A DNA stretch of 64,000 nucleotides, from NCBI GenBank assembly GCA_020637635.1, contig JACKKB010000002.1, positions 493,498 to 557,497 on the forward strand, given 5' to 3'. The notes under the pieces were generated by a model. It was not told the origin of the DNA and made no database searches. It saw nothing but the letters and a program-made list of their open reading frames with translations. This document shows positions 8,450 through 17,030 of the stretch, one piece after another. The translations under genes were made by a program, and so were the position numbers. The stretch is from Albidovulum sp. GTDB taxonomy: Bacteria; Pseudomonadota; Alphaproteobacteria; Rhodobacterales; Rhodobacteraceae. Each line of letters opens with the position of its first letter. Position 1 is the stretch's first letter.

Positions 8450-9840
8450 CACGTTTCGCCGCGATCGATCAGGGGACCACCTCGACCCGCTGCATCGTCT
8501 TCGACGACAGCGGTGCCTGGCATCTGGCGGGAAGCCTGCGCCATGCCCAGCGGCAGCCGGCCCCGCAATGGTGCGAACATGATCCCGAAGAGCTTCTGGC
8601 GAATATCCGCAAGGTGCTGGCCGGTGCCGGCACTGTCGACGGGATCGGCCTCGCCAACCAGGGTGAGAGCTGCCTCGCCTGGGAAGCCGGCAGCGGGCGG
8701 CCGCTTTCGCCGGTGATCGTGTGGCAGGATGCGCGGACCGGGGCCGCGCTTGCCGCGCTTCCGCCTGATGCCGCGGCGACTTCGCTGCGCATCTCGGGAC
8801 TGCCGCTGGACCCCTATTTCTCGGCCAGCAAGCTTGCCTGGCTCTGCCGCGAACTGCCCGGGGTGGCCGAGGCGCGCGGCCGCGGGCGGCTCAGGCTCGG
8901 CACCACCGACGCCTTCTTCCGGGAACGGCTCACCGGAGTGTGCGCGACCGATGCGGCGACCGCCTCGCGCACCGGCCTTCTCGATCTCGCCACCGGCGAC
9001 TGGAGTGCCGAGCTCTGCGCGCTCCATGGTGTTCCGATCGACGCTTTGCCGGAGATCGGTCCGGTGCGCGGGCCGCTCGGCCTGATCGGCGGAGTGCCGC
9101 TCGGGGTGTCGATCGTCGACCAGCAGGCCGCGCTCTACGGCCACGGCTGCCGGACCCCGGGGGCCTGCAAGATCACCTTCGGAACCGGCGCCTTCCTGCT
9201 CGTGACGGCCGGGGACGCACGGCCTGTCGCCGGAGATCTGCTGCCGACGGTGGCCTGGCGCGACGGCAAGGCGGTGACCTTCGCGCTCGAGGGCGGGGTC
9301 TACGATGCCGGTTCTGCCGTCGACTGGGCGCAACGGCTCGGGTTCTTTTCCGATCCGGCCGAACTTGGAACCTTCGAGCGCCCGAGCGCGCTCGAACGCG
9401 GCATCGTCTTCGTCCCCGCGCTCTCGGGGCTCGCGGCGCCGCATTGGGACAGGCGTGCGGCGCCCCTCTTCATTGGCATGGATCAGGCGACGGACCGGCG
9501 CGATCTCGCGCAGGCCGTGCTCGAGGGGATCGCCCTGCTCACCGCCGGGCTGATCGAGGCGGCCGGGTGCCAGGTTCAGATCGCGGGGCCCGTATCGATC
9601 GACGGCGGGTTGTCGCAGAGCAGCTATTTCGCGAGCTTTCTCGCCCGGGTCTCCGGCCGCGAGATCGCGGTCCCGGCTATGCACGAGCTGACCGCGGCCG
9701 GGCTGGCCGGACTTGGCGGCATCGATCTCGCGCCTCTTCGCGCAGGGGTCGCGCGGTTCCTGCCGGACCGGCCGCTGACGCAAGCTGAGCGGACGCACGC
9801 CGCCGGAGCGCTGGAGCGGGCGCGGCACTGGCGCCTCTGA
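8446..9840 (+). CDS. glpK: glycerol kinase (FGGY family)
   Basis: A 464-residue FGGY carbohydrate kinase. The N-terminus AAIDQGTTSTRCIVFD is the classic phosphate-1 loop of glycerol kinases. Other family blocks are GLANQGES, VIVWQDART, ITFGTGAFLL and SIDGGLSQSSYFASFLA in the C-terminal lobe. It converts glycerol plus ATP to sn-glycerol 3-phosphate for the GlpA-like dehydrogenase encoded just upstream. It is about 35 residues shorter than the usual 500. Xylulokinase-like or other polyol specificity cannot be excluded, but the DQGTTSTR signature favours glycerol. It is the last gene of a three-gene overlapping operon. Confidence 0.88.
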   Translation: MTRFAAIDQGTTSTRCIVFDDSGAWHLAGSLRHAQRQPAPQWCEHDPEELLANIRKVLAGAGTVDGIGLANQGESCLAWEAGSGRPLSPVIVWQDARTGAALAALPPDAAATSLRISGLPLDPYFSASKLAWLCRELPGVAEARGRGRLRLGTTDAFFRERLTGVCATDAATASRTGLLDLATGDWSAELCALHGVPIDALPEIGPVRGPLGLIGGVPLGVSIVDQQAALYGHGCRTPGACKITFGTGAFLLVTAGDARPVAGDLLPTVAWRDGKAVTFALEGGVYDAGSAVDWAQRLGFFSDPAELGTFERPSALERGIVFVPALSGLAAPHWDRRAAPLFIGMDQATDRRDLAQAVLEGIALLTAGLIEAAGCQVQIAGPVSIDGGLSQSSYFASFLARVSGREIAVPAMHELTAAGLAGLGGIDLAPLRAGVARFLPDRPLTQAERTHAAGALERARHWRL

Positions 9841-10195
9841 CGCCCCTCGCCGATCGAACTGCGCAGCCTTTGCGGCCCGGGCCGCTTCCGCCACGGCGGG
9901 CGACACCGTCCTGGTCGGTCGCGCGTGCGACGGCAGACGGCCGCCCTCGGGCCCTTTCCCGGCGTTCGCAGACCACGCCCCGACGGTGGCGAGGGCGGGT
10001 CTTCGGCCGCTGATGGCGTGGCCGGGCCGAAGGTCTTGGCTCCGAGGGTGCGGGCCCCTGCCCCGACGCTGCCTTGCACGCAGAAACTGGCGGCGTGATC
10101 ACGAAGTTGCGCTAGAGTGACGATAGCGGCCCGTGGGCGATCCGGGGGCGGACCCGGGGGCGATCCCGGGGAAGGCTCGGTGAGGGAGGACAAAG
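9841..10195. other. 355-bp intergenic region between glpK and the polyol dehydrogenase gene
   Basis: I see no gene. An imperfect stem can form from CTTCGGCC (10001-10008) and GGCCGAAG (10025-10032), possibly a terminator after glpK but without a T-run. A three-fold 12-bp repeat precedes the next gene (10135-10170). No convincing promoter is seen. Confidence 0.4.
10135..10170 (+). repeat. three tandem 12-bp units (ggcgatccggg-like) upstream of the dehydrogenase gene
   Basis: The three consecutive units are gggcgatccggg, ggcggacccggg and ggcgatcccggg, differing at one to three positions. The block ends about 13 bp before the Shine-Dalgarno GGGAGGA of the gene at 10196. It could form a stable leader structure through CCCGGG self-pairing. 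Confidence 0.6.
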
Positions 10196-11248
10196 ATGAG
10201 GGCACTCGTGCTCGAGCAGAGGGGCGTGCTGTCGTTGCGCGATGTTCCGGCCGTCGATGCCGCCGAGGCTTTGCTCGGACCGCGCGACGTTCGGGTGCAG
10301 CTCCATACCGTCGGCATCTGCGGCTCGGATGTGCATTACTACACCCACGGGAAAATCGGCCCCTTCGTGGTCCGCGAGCCGATGATCCTCGGGCATGAGG
10401 CCTCGGGCACCGTGATCGAGACAGGCGACGAGGTCACCTCGCTCGCCGTCGGCGACCGGGTCTGCATGGAGCCCGGCATTCCGGACCCGAACAGCCGTGC
10501 GAGCCGGCTTGGCCTTTACAACATCGATCCCGCCGTCCGCTTCTGGGCGACTCCACCCGTTCACGGAATCCTGCGCCCGACCTGCGTGCATCCCGAAGCC
10601 TTCACCTACAAGCTGCCGGGCTCGGTGGGCTTCGCCGAGGCCGCGATGGTGGAACCGCTTGCCGTCGGCGTGCACGCGGTGACCAAGGCGCGGATCCCGC
10701 CGGGCAACATCGGCGTCGTCATGGGGGCGGGGCCGATCGGTCTCGTGACCGCTCTCGCCGCACTTGCGGCCGGTTGCGCGCGTGTCTTCGTGAGCGACCT
10801 CTCGGCGCCGAAGCTCGCGCTGGCCGAAAGCCTCAGCCCGTCGATCTCGGGCGTCGATGTCGGCAGGGAGGATCTCGCGGAACGCGTTCTCAAGGCGACT
10901 GAGGGCTGGGGCGCGGATGTCGTCTTCGAGGCCACCGGCTCGCCCGTCGCGGCCGCCCGGGTCTTCGAGCCCTTGGCGCCGGGCGGCTGCGTGGTGATGA
11001 TCGGCGGGCAGGCCGAGCCGATCCGTTATGATGCCGGCGCCGCGATGGTGCGCGAGGCGCGGGTCGAGAACGTCTTTCGCTACGCCCATGTCTTCCCGCG
11101 CTGCGTGGCGATGCTGGCATCGGGCGCGATCGACGTGAGACCGCTCATCACCCGGACCTTTGCCTTCGAGGAGAGCGTGCTGGCCTTCGAGACGGCTGCC
11201 GCCGCCCCGCCCGGCGAAGTGAAGATGCAGATCGCGCTGCCGCAGTAG
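10196..11248 (+). CDS. zinc-dependent polyol dehydrogenase (xylitol/L-iditol dehydrogenase-like, MDR family)
   Basis: A 350-residue medium-chain dehydrogenase. The catalytic zinc ligands are visible in VGICGSDVHYY (Cys about 43) and LGHEASGTV (His-Glu about 66-67). The nucleotide-binding motif VMGAGPIGLVTALAAL starts near 173. Sorbitol/xylitol dehydrogenases of this type oxidise a polyol with NAD+ to a ketose. The four Cys of the structural zinc lobe are absent: the stretch after GDRVCMEPGIPDP has only one or two Cys, as in the sorbitol dehydrogenase branch. GGGAGGA lies 8 nt before the ATG. It follows the glycerol kinase operon after 355 bp and may have its own transcript. Confidence 0.85.
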   Translation: MRALVLEQRGVLSLRDVPAVDAAEALLGPRDVRVQLHTVGICGSDVHYYTHGKIGPFVVREPMILGHEASGTVIETGDEVTSLAVGDRVCMEPGIPDPNSRASRLGLYNIDPAVRFWATPPVHGILRPTCVHPEAFTYKLPGSVGFAEAAMVEPLAVGVHAVTKARIPPGNIGVVMGAGPIGLVTALAALAAGCARVFVSDLSAPKLALAESLSPSISGVDVGREDLAERVLKATEGWGADVVFEATGSPVAAARVFEPLAPGGCVVMIGGQAEPIRYDAGAAMVREARVENVFRYAHVFPRCVAMLASGAIDVRPLITRTFAFEESVLAFETAAAAPPGEVKMQIALPQ

Positions 11249-11308
11249 CCCTGGAGCCGCAACGGCCCTGGCGCCCCGGCACCTCTCCCGCCGCGTCGAC
11301 GGGTGGCG

Positions 11309-12040
11309 TCACATGTAGCTGCGCACCAGCGCACCGGAGATCAGCGTCCAGCCATCGGCGACAACGAAGAAGGCGAGCTTGAAGGGCAGTGCGACGACGG
11401 CGGGCGGCACCATCATCATGCCCATCGACATCAGGATCGCCGAGACGACAAGGTCGATCACGAGAAACGGCAGGTAGACGAGGAACCCGATCTCGAAGGC
11501 ACGACTGATCTCCGACAGCATGAACGAGGGCACCAGAAGCGAGAGCGAGACCGGCGTTCCTCCGGCAGGATCCACGGTCTCGCCGCGCACCGATGCAAGC
11601 GAGCTCAGCGTCTCGGGATTCACGCGGTGCTCCATGAAGACGCGGAACGGGGCGATCGCGTTGTCGAAGGCGGTCGGCAGATCGATGGCACCCGCGACCA
11701 GAGGCGCGCCGCCCTCGGACCAGGCCTGAAGGAAGACGGGCTCCATCACGAACCAGGTCAGGAAGAGCGCAAGCGAGACGATGAGCGCGTTAGGGGGCGA
11801 TTGCTGCAGACCGATGGCCTGGCGCAGGATCGACAGCACCGTGACCACGAAGGGAAAGCAGGTGACCATCACCGCGAGACCGGGCGCGATGCTGAGAAGC
11901 GTGACGAGCCCGATCAGGAGCATCGACTGGCCGGTGAGGCTGCCGCCGCCAAGCGACAGTCCGAAGTCCTGCGCCAGGGCTCCCGATGCGATGAAGGTCA
12001 GCGCCGCCGCGAGGGCGAGACGGGAAATTGCGGCAGTCAC
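11309..12040 (-). CDS. fliP: flagellar type III export gate protein FliP
   Basis: A 243-residue membrane protein with an N-terminal signal-like segment ending near SGALAQ and four further hydrophobic helices. The family-specific stretches PNALIVSLALFLTWFVM and MMVPPAVVALPFKLAFFVVA are clear. FliP forms, with FliQ and FliR, the helical export gate inside the MS ring. It is the last gene of the minus block fliF-fliH-fliN-fliP; its ATG overlaps the fliN stop (ATGA). The C-terminus is followed by the convergent dehydrogenase gene. In many relatives flgI/flgL/flgK/flgE/motB continue from fliP; here they do not. Confidence 0.95.
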   Translation of the reverse strand: MTAAISRLALAAALTFIASGALAQDFGLSLGGGSLTGQSMLLIGLVTLLSIAPGLAVMVTCFPFVVTVLSILRQAIGLQQSPPNALIVSLALFLTWFVMEPVFLQAWSEGGAPLVAGAIDLPTAFDNAIAPFRVFMEHRVNPETLSSLASVRGETVDPAGGTPVSLSLLVPSFMLSEISRAFEIGFLVYLPFLVIDLVVSAILMSMGMMMVPPAVVALPFKLAFFVVADGWTLISGALVRSYM

Positions 12041-12345
12041 CGCGCTCCCCCTTCGGGATCGGCGAGAACTTCGGTCAGGCGCACGCCGAGCTGTCCGTCC
12101 TGGCCATCCCCGAGCTCGATGAGCTCGCCGCGCGCTATCAGCCGGTCGCCGACATAGAGCTCGACCGGGTCGTCGATCTTCTTGTCGAGTGGCAGCACCG
12201 CGTCCTGCGACAGTTGCAAAAGTTCGGCCACGAGCGGCCTGGCGCGCCCGACGGAGACGATGACCTCGATCGGGACCTGGGTGAAGGGGTTCCTGCCGGC
12301 ATCACCCGGTTCGCGGGCGGTCGGCGACATCTCAGCGGTGCTCAT
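12037..12345 (-). CDS. fliN: flagellar motor switch C-ring protein FliN
   Basis: A 102-residue protein made of a short acidic N-terminus and one SpoA/FliN domain (QVPIEVIVSVGRARPLVAEL through DRLIARGELIEL). It belongs to the cytoplasmic C-ring and binds FliH and FliM. It overlaps fliH upstream (14 bp) and fliP downstream (4 bp), so the four genes are translationally coupled. The partner switch genes fliG and fliM are not in the window. Confidence 0.92.
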   Translation of the reverse strand: MSTAEMSPTAREPGDAGRNPFTQVPIEVIVSVGRARPLVAELLQLSQDAVLPLDKKIDDPVELYVGDRLIARGELIELGDGQDGQLGVRLTEVLADPEGGAR

Positions 12346-12940
12346 TTGCCTGGGGCTCCTCGCGGTCGGTTGAGAAGAAGTTCGCGACGGCGGCGCCGAT
12401 CGCCGCGATCATGCCGTCGAGATCGACGCGCAGTTCCTGCGGCCCGAAGCCAAGGTGGACCTGCCCTTCGCCAAGCGATGGCTCCTCGGAAAAGACGAAC
12501 GGCACCGGCGCGTCGGCGATCAGGGTCTCTTCGAGGATCTTGCGGTTCGCCGGATGGGCGACTACGCGCACCGGGGTGTCTGCAAGCTCGGCCGCCACGG
12601 CCGCGAGCCGCTCGACGACGACGGCGCCGAGCGATTCCCTGGCAATCCGCGGCATGACCTTGGCGACCATCTCGGCCAACAACGGTTCCAGGGCCCCCAG
12701 GACATGGCCATGCGCCTCGTGGTAGGTGAAGGACAGGTCCTGCAGGTTGCGACCGAGATCCGAGCGCAGGCGCTTGACCTCGTCGGACTGGGCAGCGGCG
12801 GCATCATCCCAGCCCGCGGCATATCCGCTCTCATAGGCCGCGAGGCGGATCTCCTCGATCTCGGTCGTGCTGGTGTGGCTCGGCGCGCCCACCGGGTTCG
12901 GGGCGTCGAAGACCTCCAGTCGAAACGGCACCGCGGTCAT
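12332..12940 (-). CDS. fliH: flagellar assembly protein FliH
   Basis: A 202-residue protein in the position of FliH, directly after fliF and before fliN. The central part (about 30-110) is rich in Ala, Glu and Lys with a heptad-like pattern, followed by a C-terminal domain containing TPVRVVAHPANRKILEE, as in FliH/YscL proteins. FliH regulates the FliI ATPase and tethers it to FliN. Sequence identity across this family is low, so the call rests on gene order plus the C-terminal pattern. The start overlaps the fliF stop by four bases. Confidence 0.82.
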   Translation of the reverse strand: MTAVPFRLEVFDAPNPVGAPSHTSTTEIEEIRLAAYESGYAAGWDDAAAAQSDEVKRLRSDLGRNLQDLSFTYHEAHGHVLGALEPLLAEMVAKVMPRIARESLGAVVVERLAAVAAELADTPVRVVAHPANRKILEETLIADAPVPFVFSEEPSLGEGQVHLGFGPQELRVDLDGMIAAIGAAVANFFSTDREEPQANEHR

Positions 12941-14514
12941 GTCCGGCCTTCCTCGGCTTCTTCCATCCAGCCGCGCAGAATGTCGACGGTGTCGTCCTGA
13001 CGCTCGGCGATGAGGCGACGGAGCCGGTTCATCGGATCCGCATCGGATTGCCCCGCGGCGCCGCGTGCGGCCGGCAGACGCGCGCCGTCACCCTGGCCGC
13101 TGCCCTCGTCGGCGATCTCGCCCGTCAGCGCCACGCCCTGCGGCGGGGCGAGCGAAGCGCGTGGCGCCGCCACTGTGCCGCGGCCGGAAAGGATCGGGCG
13201 CAGCACGAACAGACCGAGCACCAGCGCGACCAGCGAGAAGGCTGCGAACTTGATCAGACCGACAAGATCGAAGGCCTCAGGCAGGGCCCAGAGCGAGGCT
13301 GCCACCGGCTCGGGGGCTGCCAGGGTCTCGAAGCCCATCGACTTGATCGTGATGACATCGCCGCGCGCGGCATCGAAGCCGACGGCTGCCGCGACAAGAT
13401 CGTGGAGCGCCGCCAGTTCCTCGTCCGGGCGTGGCGTCTTGATCGGTTCACCGGTGTCGCTCGTCGTCGAGATGCCGTCAACGAGAACCGCGACCGTCAA
13501 CCGGCGCAGGGCGCCCGGCGTGCGCAGCACCTCGCGCGTGGTTTCGGAAACCTCGAAATTCGTCCGCTCGCGGGTCTCGCTGTTGCGGCTCTGCGTGGTC
13601 GTGGCGCCTGCGGCATTGCCGGCAGGCAGGTTGGAGGCGACGCTCACCCCCTGACCGCCGGCGTCCGAGGAATTCGCGCTGCGCTCTTCGGTATCGGTTG
13701 AAATCGCGACCCGCCCGTCAGGGTCGATGCGCCTTTCGGTGATGGCCTCGCGCTCGGTCACGGTATCGACCGAGACCTCGACCACCGCATTGCCGTAGCC
13801 GACGCGCGCCTCGAGCAGCCGCTCGACATTGCGGCGCAGGGTCTCGGCCCGGTCGTCAGGCACCATGCCTGGCTGATCCGAACCCGATTCCACAAGCCCG
13901 CCGCGGTCGTCGATCACCGCGACATCGTCGGGGCGCATCCCGGAAACCGCCGAGGCCACGAGGTATTTCAATGCCTTGGCTTGTGCGGGGTTCAGACCGC
14001 CGGTGGTTGAAGTGACCACGACCGAGGCCGTCGGCCGTGCTTCTGCGCGCAGGCCCTGGGCGCGGGTGTCGGCGATATGGACCCGTGCCGCGCGAATCGA
14101 GGGTTGGGCAGAGATGGTGCGCGCAAGCTCGCCCTCCTTCGCGCGCAGGTAGGCGGCGTCGAACATCTGCGAGGTCGTCCCGAAGCCCGAGAGCGAATCG
14201 AGGATCTCGTAGCCCGCCTCGGTGCTTGCGGGCAAGCCCTCCGATGCCAGGGACATGCGCAACTGGTCGCGCCGCGTCGTCTCGACATAGATCGCGGTTC
14301 CGCGCACTTCATAACTTGCGCCCTGCTGGTCGAGCGCGGCGAGCACCTCGCCCGAGCGCGCCTCGTCGAGACCGGCGTAAAGAAGGGCCATGCCGGGGCG
14401 CGATGCAAGCTTGCCGAGGCCCAGCACCGCCGCAAACATCGCGAGCGCCGCAGCCGCGACGATGACACGCTTTCGGCTGTCGAGTGCACGCCAGACGGAT
14501 ACCAGTTGCTGCAC
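12937..14514 (-). CDS. fliF: flagellar MS-ring protein FliF
   Basis: A 525-residue protein with a membrane segment at about 17-36 and a second at about 430-452, enclosing a periplasmic region with the YscJ/FliF ring-building motifs (GMALLYAGLDEARSGEVLAA, PASTEAGYEILD). The cytoplasmic tail ends in an acidic stretch (DTVDILRGWMEEAEEGRT) that in the family binds FliG. It is the first gene of the block fliF-fliH-fliN-fliP. The divergent fliL starts 114 bp away; the region between contains a CtrA-like site. Confidence 0.95.
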   Translation of the reverse strand: MQQLVSVWRALDSRKRVIVAAAALAMFAAVLGLGKLASRPGMALLYAGLDEARSGEVLAALDQQGASYEVRGTAIYVETTRRDQLRMSLASEGLPASTEAGYEILDSLSGFGTTSQMFDAAYLRAKEGELARTISAQPSIRAARVHIADTRAQGLRAEARPTASVVVTSTTGGLNPAQAKALKYLVASAVSGMRPDDVAVIDDRGGLVESGSDQPGMVPDDRAETLRRNVERLLEARVGYGNAVVEVSVDTVTEREAITERRIDPDGRVAISTDTEERSANSSDAGGQGVSVASNLPAGNAAGATTTQSRNSETRERTNFEVSETTREVLRTPGALRRLTVAVLVDGISTTSDTGEPIKTPRPDEELAALHDLVAAAVGFDAARGDVITIKSMGFETLAAPEPVAASLWALPEAFDLVGLIKFAAFSLVALVLGLFVLRPILSGRGTVAAPRASLAPPQGVALTGEIADEGSGQGDGARLPAARGAAGQSDADPMNRLRRLIAERQDDTVDILRGWMEEAEEGRT

Positions 14515-14569
14515 GGATCGCTCCCTCGCGGACTTCTGCCCTGTGGCGCCGATCCTTGGACGATCAGCC

Positions 14570-14584
14570 TTAAGAAACGGTTAG
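14570..14584. promoter_or_regulatory. CtrA-like site TTAA-N7-TTAG between fliF and fliL
   Basis: TTAA (14570-14573), seven bases, TTAG (14581-14584) match the TTAA-N7-TTAA consensus of the alphaproteobacterial response regulator CtrA at seven of eight positions. It lies in the middle of the divergent fliF/fliL intergenic region. Similar spaced half-sites occur before flgB/fliI, the flagellin gene and flgJ/fliK. Confidence 0.5.
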
Positions 14585-14628
14585 CCTCCGACGTCTATAT
14601 CCCTGCTCGTCAGACATGCGGGGACACC

Positions 14629-15105
14629 ATGGCCGAAGCCGCCGAAACAGCGCCGGAAACCCCGGCAAAGAAATCGAAAAAGCCGCTTCTGATCGGGCTC
14701 GCACTGATGCTCGCCGCGGCCGGCGGCGGCTTTTACGTGACCTCCTCGGGGCTCTTGCCGGGCCATGGCAAACAGGTCGACTCTGCCGCGCCGGAACCGC
14801 TTCCCGACGTCGCCTACGTGCCGGTCGAACCGCTTGTCATCTCTCTCGGCGACGGCTCGCCGCGGCGTTACCTGCACTTCTCGGCGCAGATCGAGGTCGG
14901 TGCCGCGCATGTCGAGGAGGTGACCCATATCATGCCGCGCGTCATGGACGTTCTGAACAGCTATCTGCGGGCCGTCGACGCGCGCGATCTGGAGGCGCCC
15001 GGCGCACTCGTCAAGCTGCGTGCGCAACTGCTTCGGCGGATCCGGATGGTCGCCGGAGAAGCGCGCGTGCACGACCTTCTCGTCACCGAATTTGTCATCA
15101 ACTGA
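14629..15105 (+). CDS. fliL: flagellar basal body-associated protein FliL (copy 1)
   Basis: A 158-residue protein: short cytoplasmic Lys-rich N-terminus (KKSKKPLLIG), one membrane helix at about 19-40 and a periplasmic FliL domain (VPVEPLVISLGDGS, RYLHFSAQIEVG). FliL stabilises stators around the rotor. The ATG at 14629 was chosen because the residues before it in the open frame are antisense to fliF. It opens the plus-strand block leading to flhB. A second, divergent FliL-family gene lies at 24719-25255. Confidence 0.92.
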   Translation: MAEAAETAPETPAKKSKKPLLIGLALMLAAAGGGFYVTSSGLLPGHGKQVDSAAPEPLPDVAYVPVEPLVISLGDGSPRRYLHFSAQIEVGAAHVEEVTHIMPRVMDVLNSYLRAVDARDLEAPGALVKLRAQLLRRIRMVAGEARVHDLLVTEFVIN

Positions 15106-15112
15106 GGTCGCA

Positions 15113-15478
15113 ATGGATTTCATCGCCAACATCCTTCTCGGCGCTGGGGCGATTGGCGCCGGCATCTTCTGTCTGGTTCTGTCGCGCCGGTTGAAGTCGC
15201 TCAGCCAGCTCGACAGCGGCATGGGTGGAGCGATTGCGGTGCTCTCGGTTCAGGTCGACGAAATGACCGCCGCTCTTGGTGCGGCACAAGAGGCCGCGAC
15301 CGGTTCGGCAGAAACGCTGCGCGCCCTCACGATGCGGGCGGAAACGGCGGCCGCGAAACTCGAACTCATGCTCTCGTCGCTTCATGACCTGCCCGAGATG
15401 GGCGACGAGGGTGAACGCCGACGTCCGTGCGTGGTGCGGCGCGCGCGCCGCCTGCACGAGCCGGAGGTCGCGGAATGA
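15113..15478 (+). CDS. membrane-anchored coiled-coil protein of unknown function, between fliL and the motE-like gene
   Basis: A 121-residue protein starting MDFIANILLGAGAIGAGIFC, one N-terminal membrane helix (about 4-25), then an Ala/Glu/Met-rich segment likely to be coiled coil (about 45-95) and a basic tail (RRRPCVVRRARRLHEP). I do not recognise the family. It begins 7 bp after fliL and its stop overlaps the ATG of the MotE-like gene (ATGA), so it is co-translated with motor genes and probably works at the stator or basal body. Confidence 0.7.
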   Translation: MDFIANILLGAGAIGAGIFCLVLSRRLKSLSQLDSGMGGAIAVLSVQVDEMTAALGAAQEAATGSAETLRALTMRAETAAAKLELMLSSLHDLPEMGDEGERRRPCVVRRARRLHEPEVAE

Positions 15479-16077
15479 GGCGGCTCGGCAAGAAGGGGCG
15501 CGACGGCGTCGCGGCGCCGCGGCGATCCGGGGGCGGCACTCTGGTGACCCTCGCCGGGTTCTTCATCGTTTCTGCCATGCTCCGCTTCGGCGTCGCCGCC
15601 GCGGATGCGTTCTCTGCCACCGAAACGCACGAAGGACCCGCCGAGAAGGCGGCCGCCTGCACGACAGATGGCGACGCGCTCGCTCTCTTCGAGGAGGTAA
15701 AGACGCGCGAGGCGCGGGTCGCCGAAAGGGAGAAGCGCGCGGAGGACCGCGACCGGGCGCTCACGCTCGCCTCGACCACGATCGATGACAAGCTGAAGAC
15801 GCTCGAGGAAGCCGAAGCCAAGCTCGCCGCGACGCTCGCGATCGCCGACAAGGCCGCGGACAAGGACGTCGCAAGCTTGATTGCGGTCTACGAGAAGATG
15901 AAGCCGAAGGATGCCGCCCGTCTCTTCGAGCAGATGCCGCCGGAATTTGCCGCGGGATTCCTCTCCGGCATGCGGCCCGACTCTGCCGCAGCGGTGATGG
16001 CCGGGCTCGACCCCGAGAAGGCCTATTCGATCAGCGTCGTGCTGGCGGGCCGCAACGCGCGGGCGCCGAAATCCTGA
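15475..16077 (+). CDS. MotE-like flagellar protein (MgtE-N/FliG-middle-like domain)
   Basis: A 200-residue protein with one N-terminal membrane segment (VTLAGFFIVSAMLRFGVAAA), a periplasmic coiled coil at about 65-125, and a C-terminal domain with YEKMKPKDAARLFEQMPPEF and SGMRPDSAAAVMAGLDPEKA, the MgtE intracellular N-domain pattern. Proteins of this build are called MotE in rhizobia, where a periplasmic MotE is a chaperone for the MotC motility protein. Its neighbours fit: MotA, and then a large periplasmic protein that could be a MotC counterpart. The start at 15475 overlaps the previous stop; the upstream extension is not coding-like. Confidence 0.75.
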   Translation: MRRLGKKGRDGVAAPRRSGGGTLVTLAGFFIVSAMLRFGVAAADAFSATETHEGPAEKAAACTTDGDALALFEEVKTREARVAEREKRAEDRDRALTLASTTIDDKLKTLEEAEAKLAATLAIADKAADKDVASLIAVYEKMKPKDAARLFEQMPPEFAAGFLSGMRPDSAAAVMAGLDPEKAYSISVVLAGRNARAPKS

Positions 16078-16095
16078 TCCGCTCGCCTGATCCGC

Positions 16096-16110
16096 TCAGG
16101 GGATTCTTAA
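16096..16110 (+). promoter_or_regulatory. weak CtrA-like site TCAG-N7-TTAA upstream of motA
   Basis: TCAG (16096-16099) and a full TTAA half-site (16107-16110) have the same 11-bp period as the better sites in this cluster. Only the second half-site is good, so this may be chance. It lies 51 bp before the motA ATG, in the only sizeable gap between fliL and the 811-residue gene. Confidence 0.3.
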
Positions 16111-16160
16111 CCGGCGTCTGCAAAGGTTGCGCGCATGACACGTGAAGGGACTCCGACGCA

Positions 16161-17030
16161 ATGATCGGCATCATCGGCATCGTGATCATCTTCGTGATGG
16201 TCTTCGGCGGCTATTCGTTCGCGGGCGGCAAGCTCGAGGTCATCCTGCATGCGGCACCGCATGAGCTCATCATGATCCTCGGCGCGGCAGTCGGGTCGTT
16301 CGTCCTTTCCAACGACGGATCCGCGGTCAAGCATACGCTCAAGGACGTGGGCAAGGTCTTCAAGGGGCCGAAGTGGAAGGCCGAAGACTATCGCGACCTT
16401 CTTTGCCTGCTTTTCGAGCTCATTCGCCTGGCCAAGCAGAATCCGGTCGCGCTCGAAGAGCATGTGGAGGCGCCCCAGACCTCCTCGATCTTCGGAAAGT
16501 ATCCCAAGATCGCCGCGGACCAAACGGCCACGGATCTCATCTGCGACACGTTGCGGGCCGCCTCGATGAATTACGACGACGCGCATCAGGTCGAGGAGGT
16601 TCTCGAAAAGCAGCTCGAGGCGCACATGCATCACGCGATGCATTCGACCCATTCGCTGCAGTCGATCGCCGACGGTCTTCCGGCGCTCGGGATCGTCGCC
16701 GCGGTTCTCGGCGTGATCAAGACAATGGGCTCGATCGATCAGCCGCCGGAGATCCTCGGCAAGATGATCGGTGGCGCCCTTGTCGGCACGTTTCTCGGTG
16801 TGTTCCTTGCCTATGGACTTGTCGGGCCCTTCGCCTCGAAACTGAAGCTCGTCGTCGAGGAAGACGGACATTTCTATCAGCTGATCCGCGAAGTGCTTGT
16901 CGCCAACCTGCACAACCACCCGGCCAATATCTGCGTCGAGGTCGGGCGGCAGAACACACCGCATCCGTTCAGACCGAGCTTCACGGCGCTTGAAGAGGCG
17001 CTGAAAGCGGCCAAGTCCGAGGCCGCATGA
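16161..17030 (+). CDS. motA: flagellar stator protein MotA
   Basis: A 289-residue protein with four membrane segments (near 1-20, 32-52, 170-190 and 205-225). Conserved MotA blocks: MIGIIGIVIIFVMVFGGY at the start, HSLQSIADGLPALGIVAAVL before helix 3 and GGALVGTFLGVFLAYGLVGP in helix 4. MotA with MotB forms the proton-driven stator. motB is not adjacent; the next gene, overlapping by four bases, encodes an unrelated large periplasmic protein. Confidence 0.95.
   Translation: MIGIIGIVIIFVMVFGGYSFAGGKLEVILHAAPHELIMILGAAVGSFVLSNDGSAVKHTLKDVGKVFKGPKWKAEDYRDLLCLLFELIRLAKQNPVALEEHVEAPQTSSIFGKYPKIAADQTATDLICDTLRAASMNYDDAHQVEEVLEKQLEAHMHHAMHSTHSLQSIADGLPALGIVAAVLGVIKTMGSIDQPPEILGKMIGGALVGTFLGVFLAYGLVGPFASKLKLVVEEDGHFYQLIREVLVANLHNHPANICVEVGRQNTPHPFRPSFTALEEALKAAKSEAA

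Noticed and set aside
8113..9906. 597-codon open frame on minus opposite glpK
   Set aside because: Antisense of glpK and its neighbour, with no family signature.
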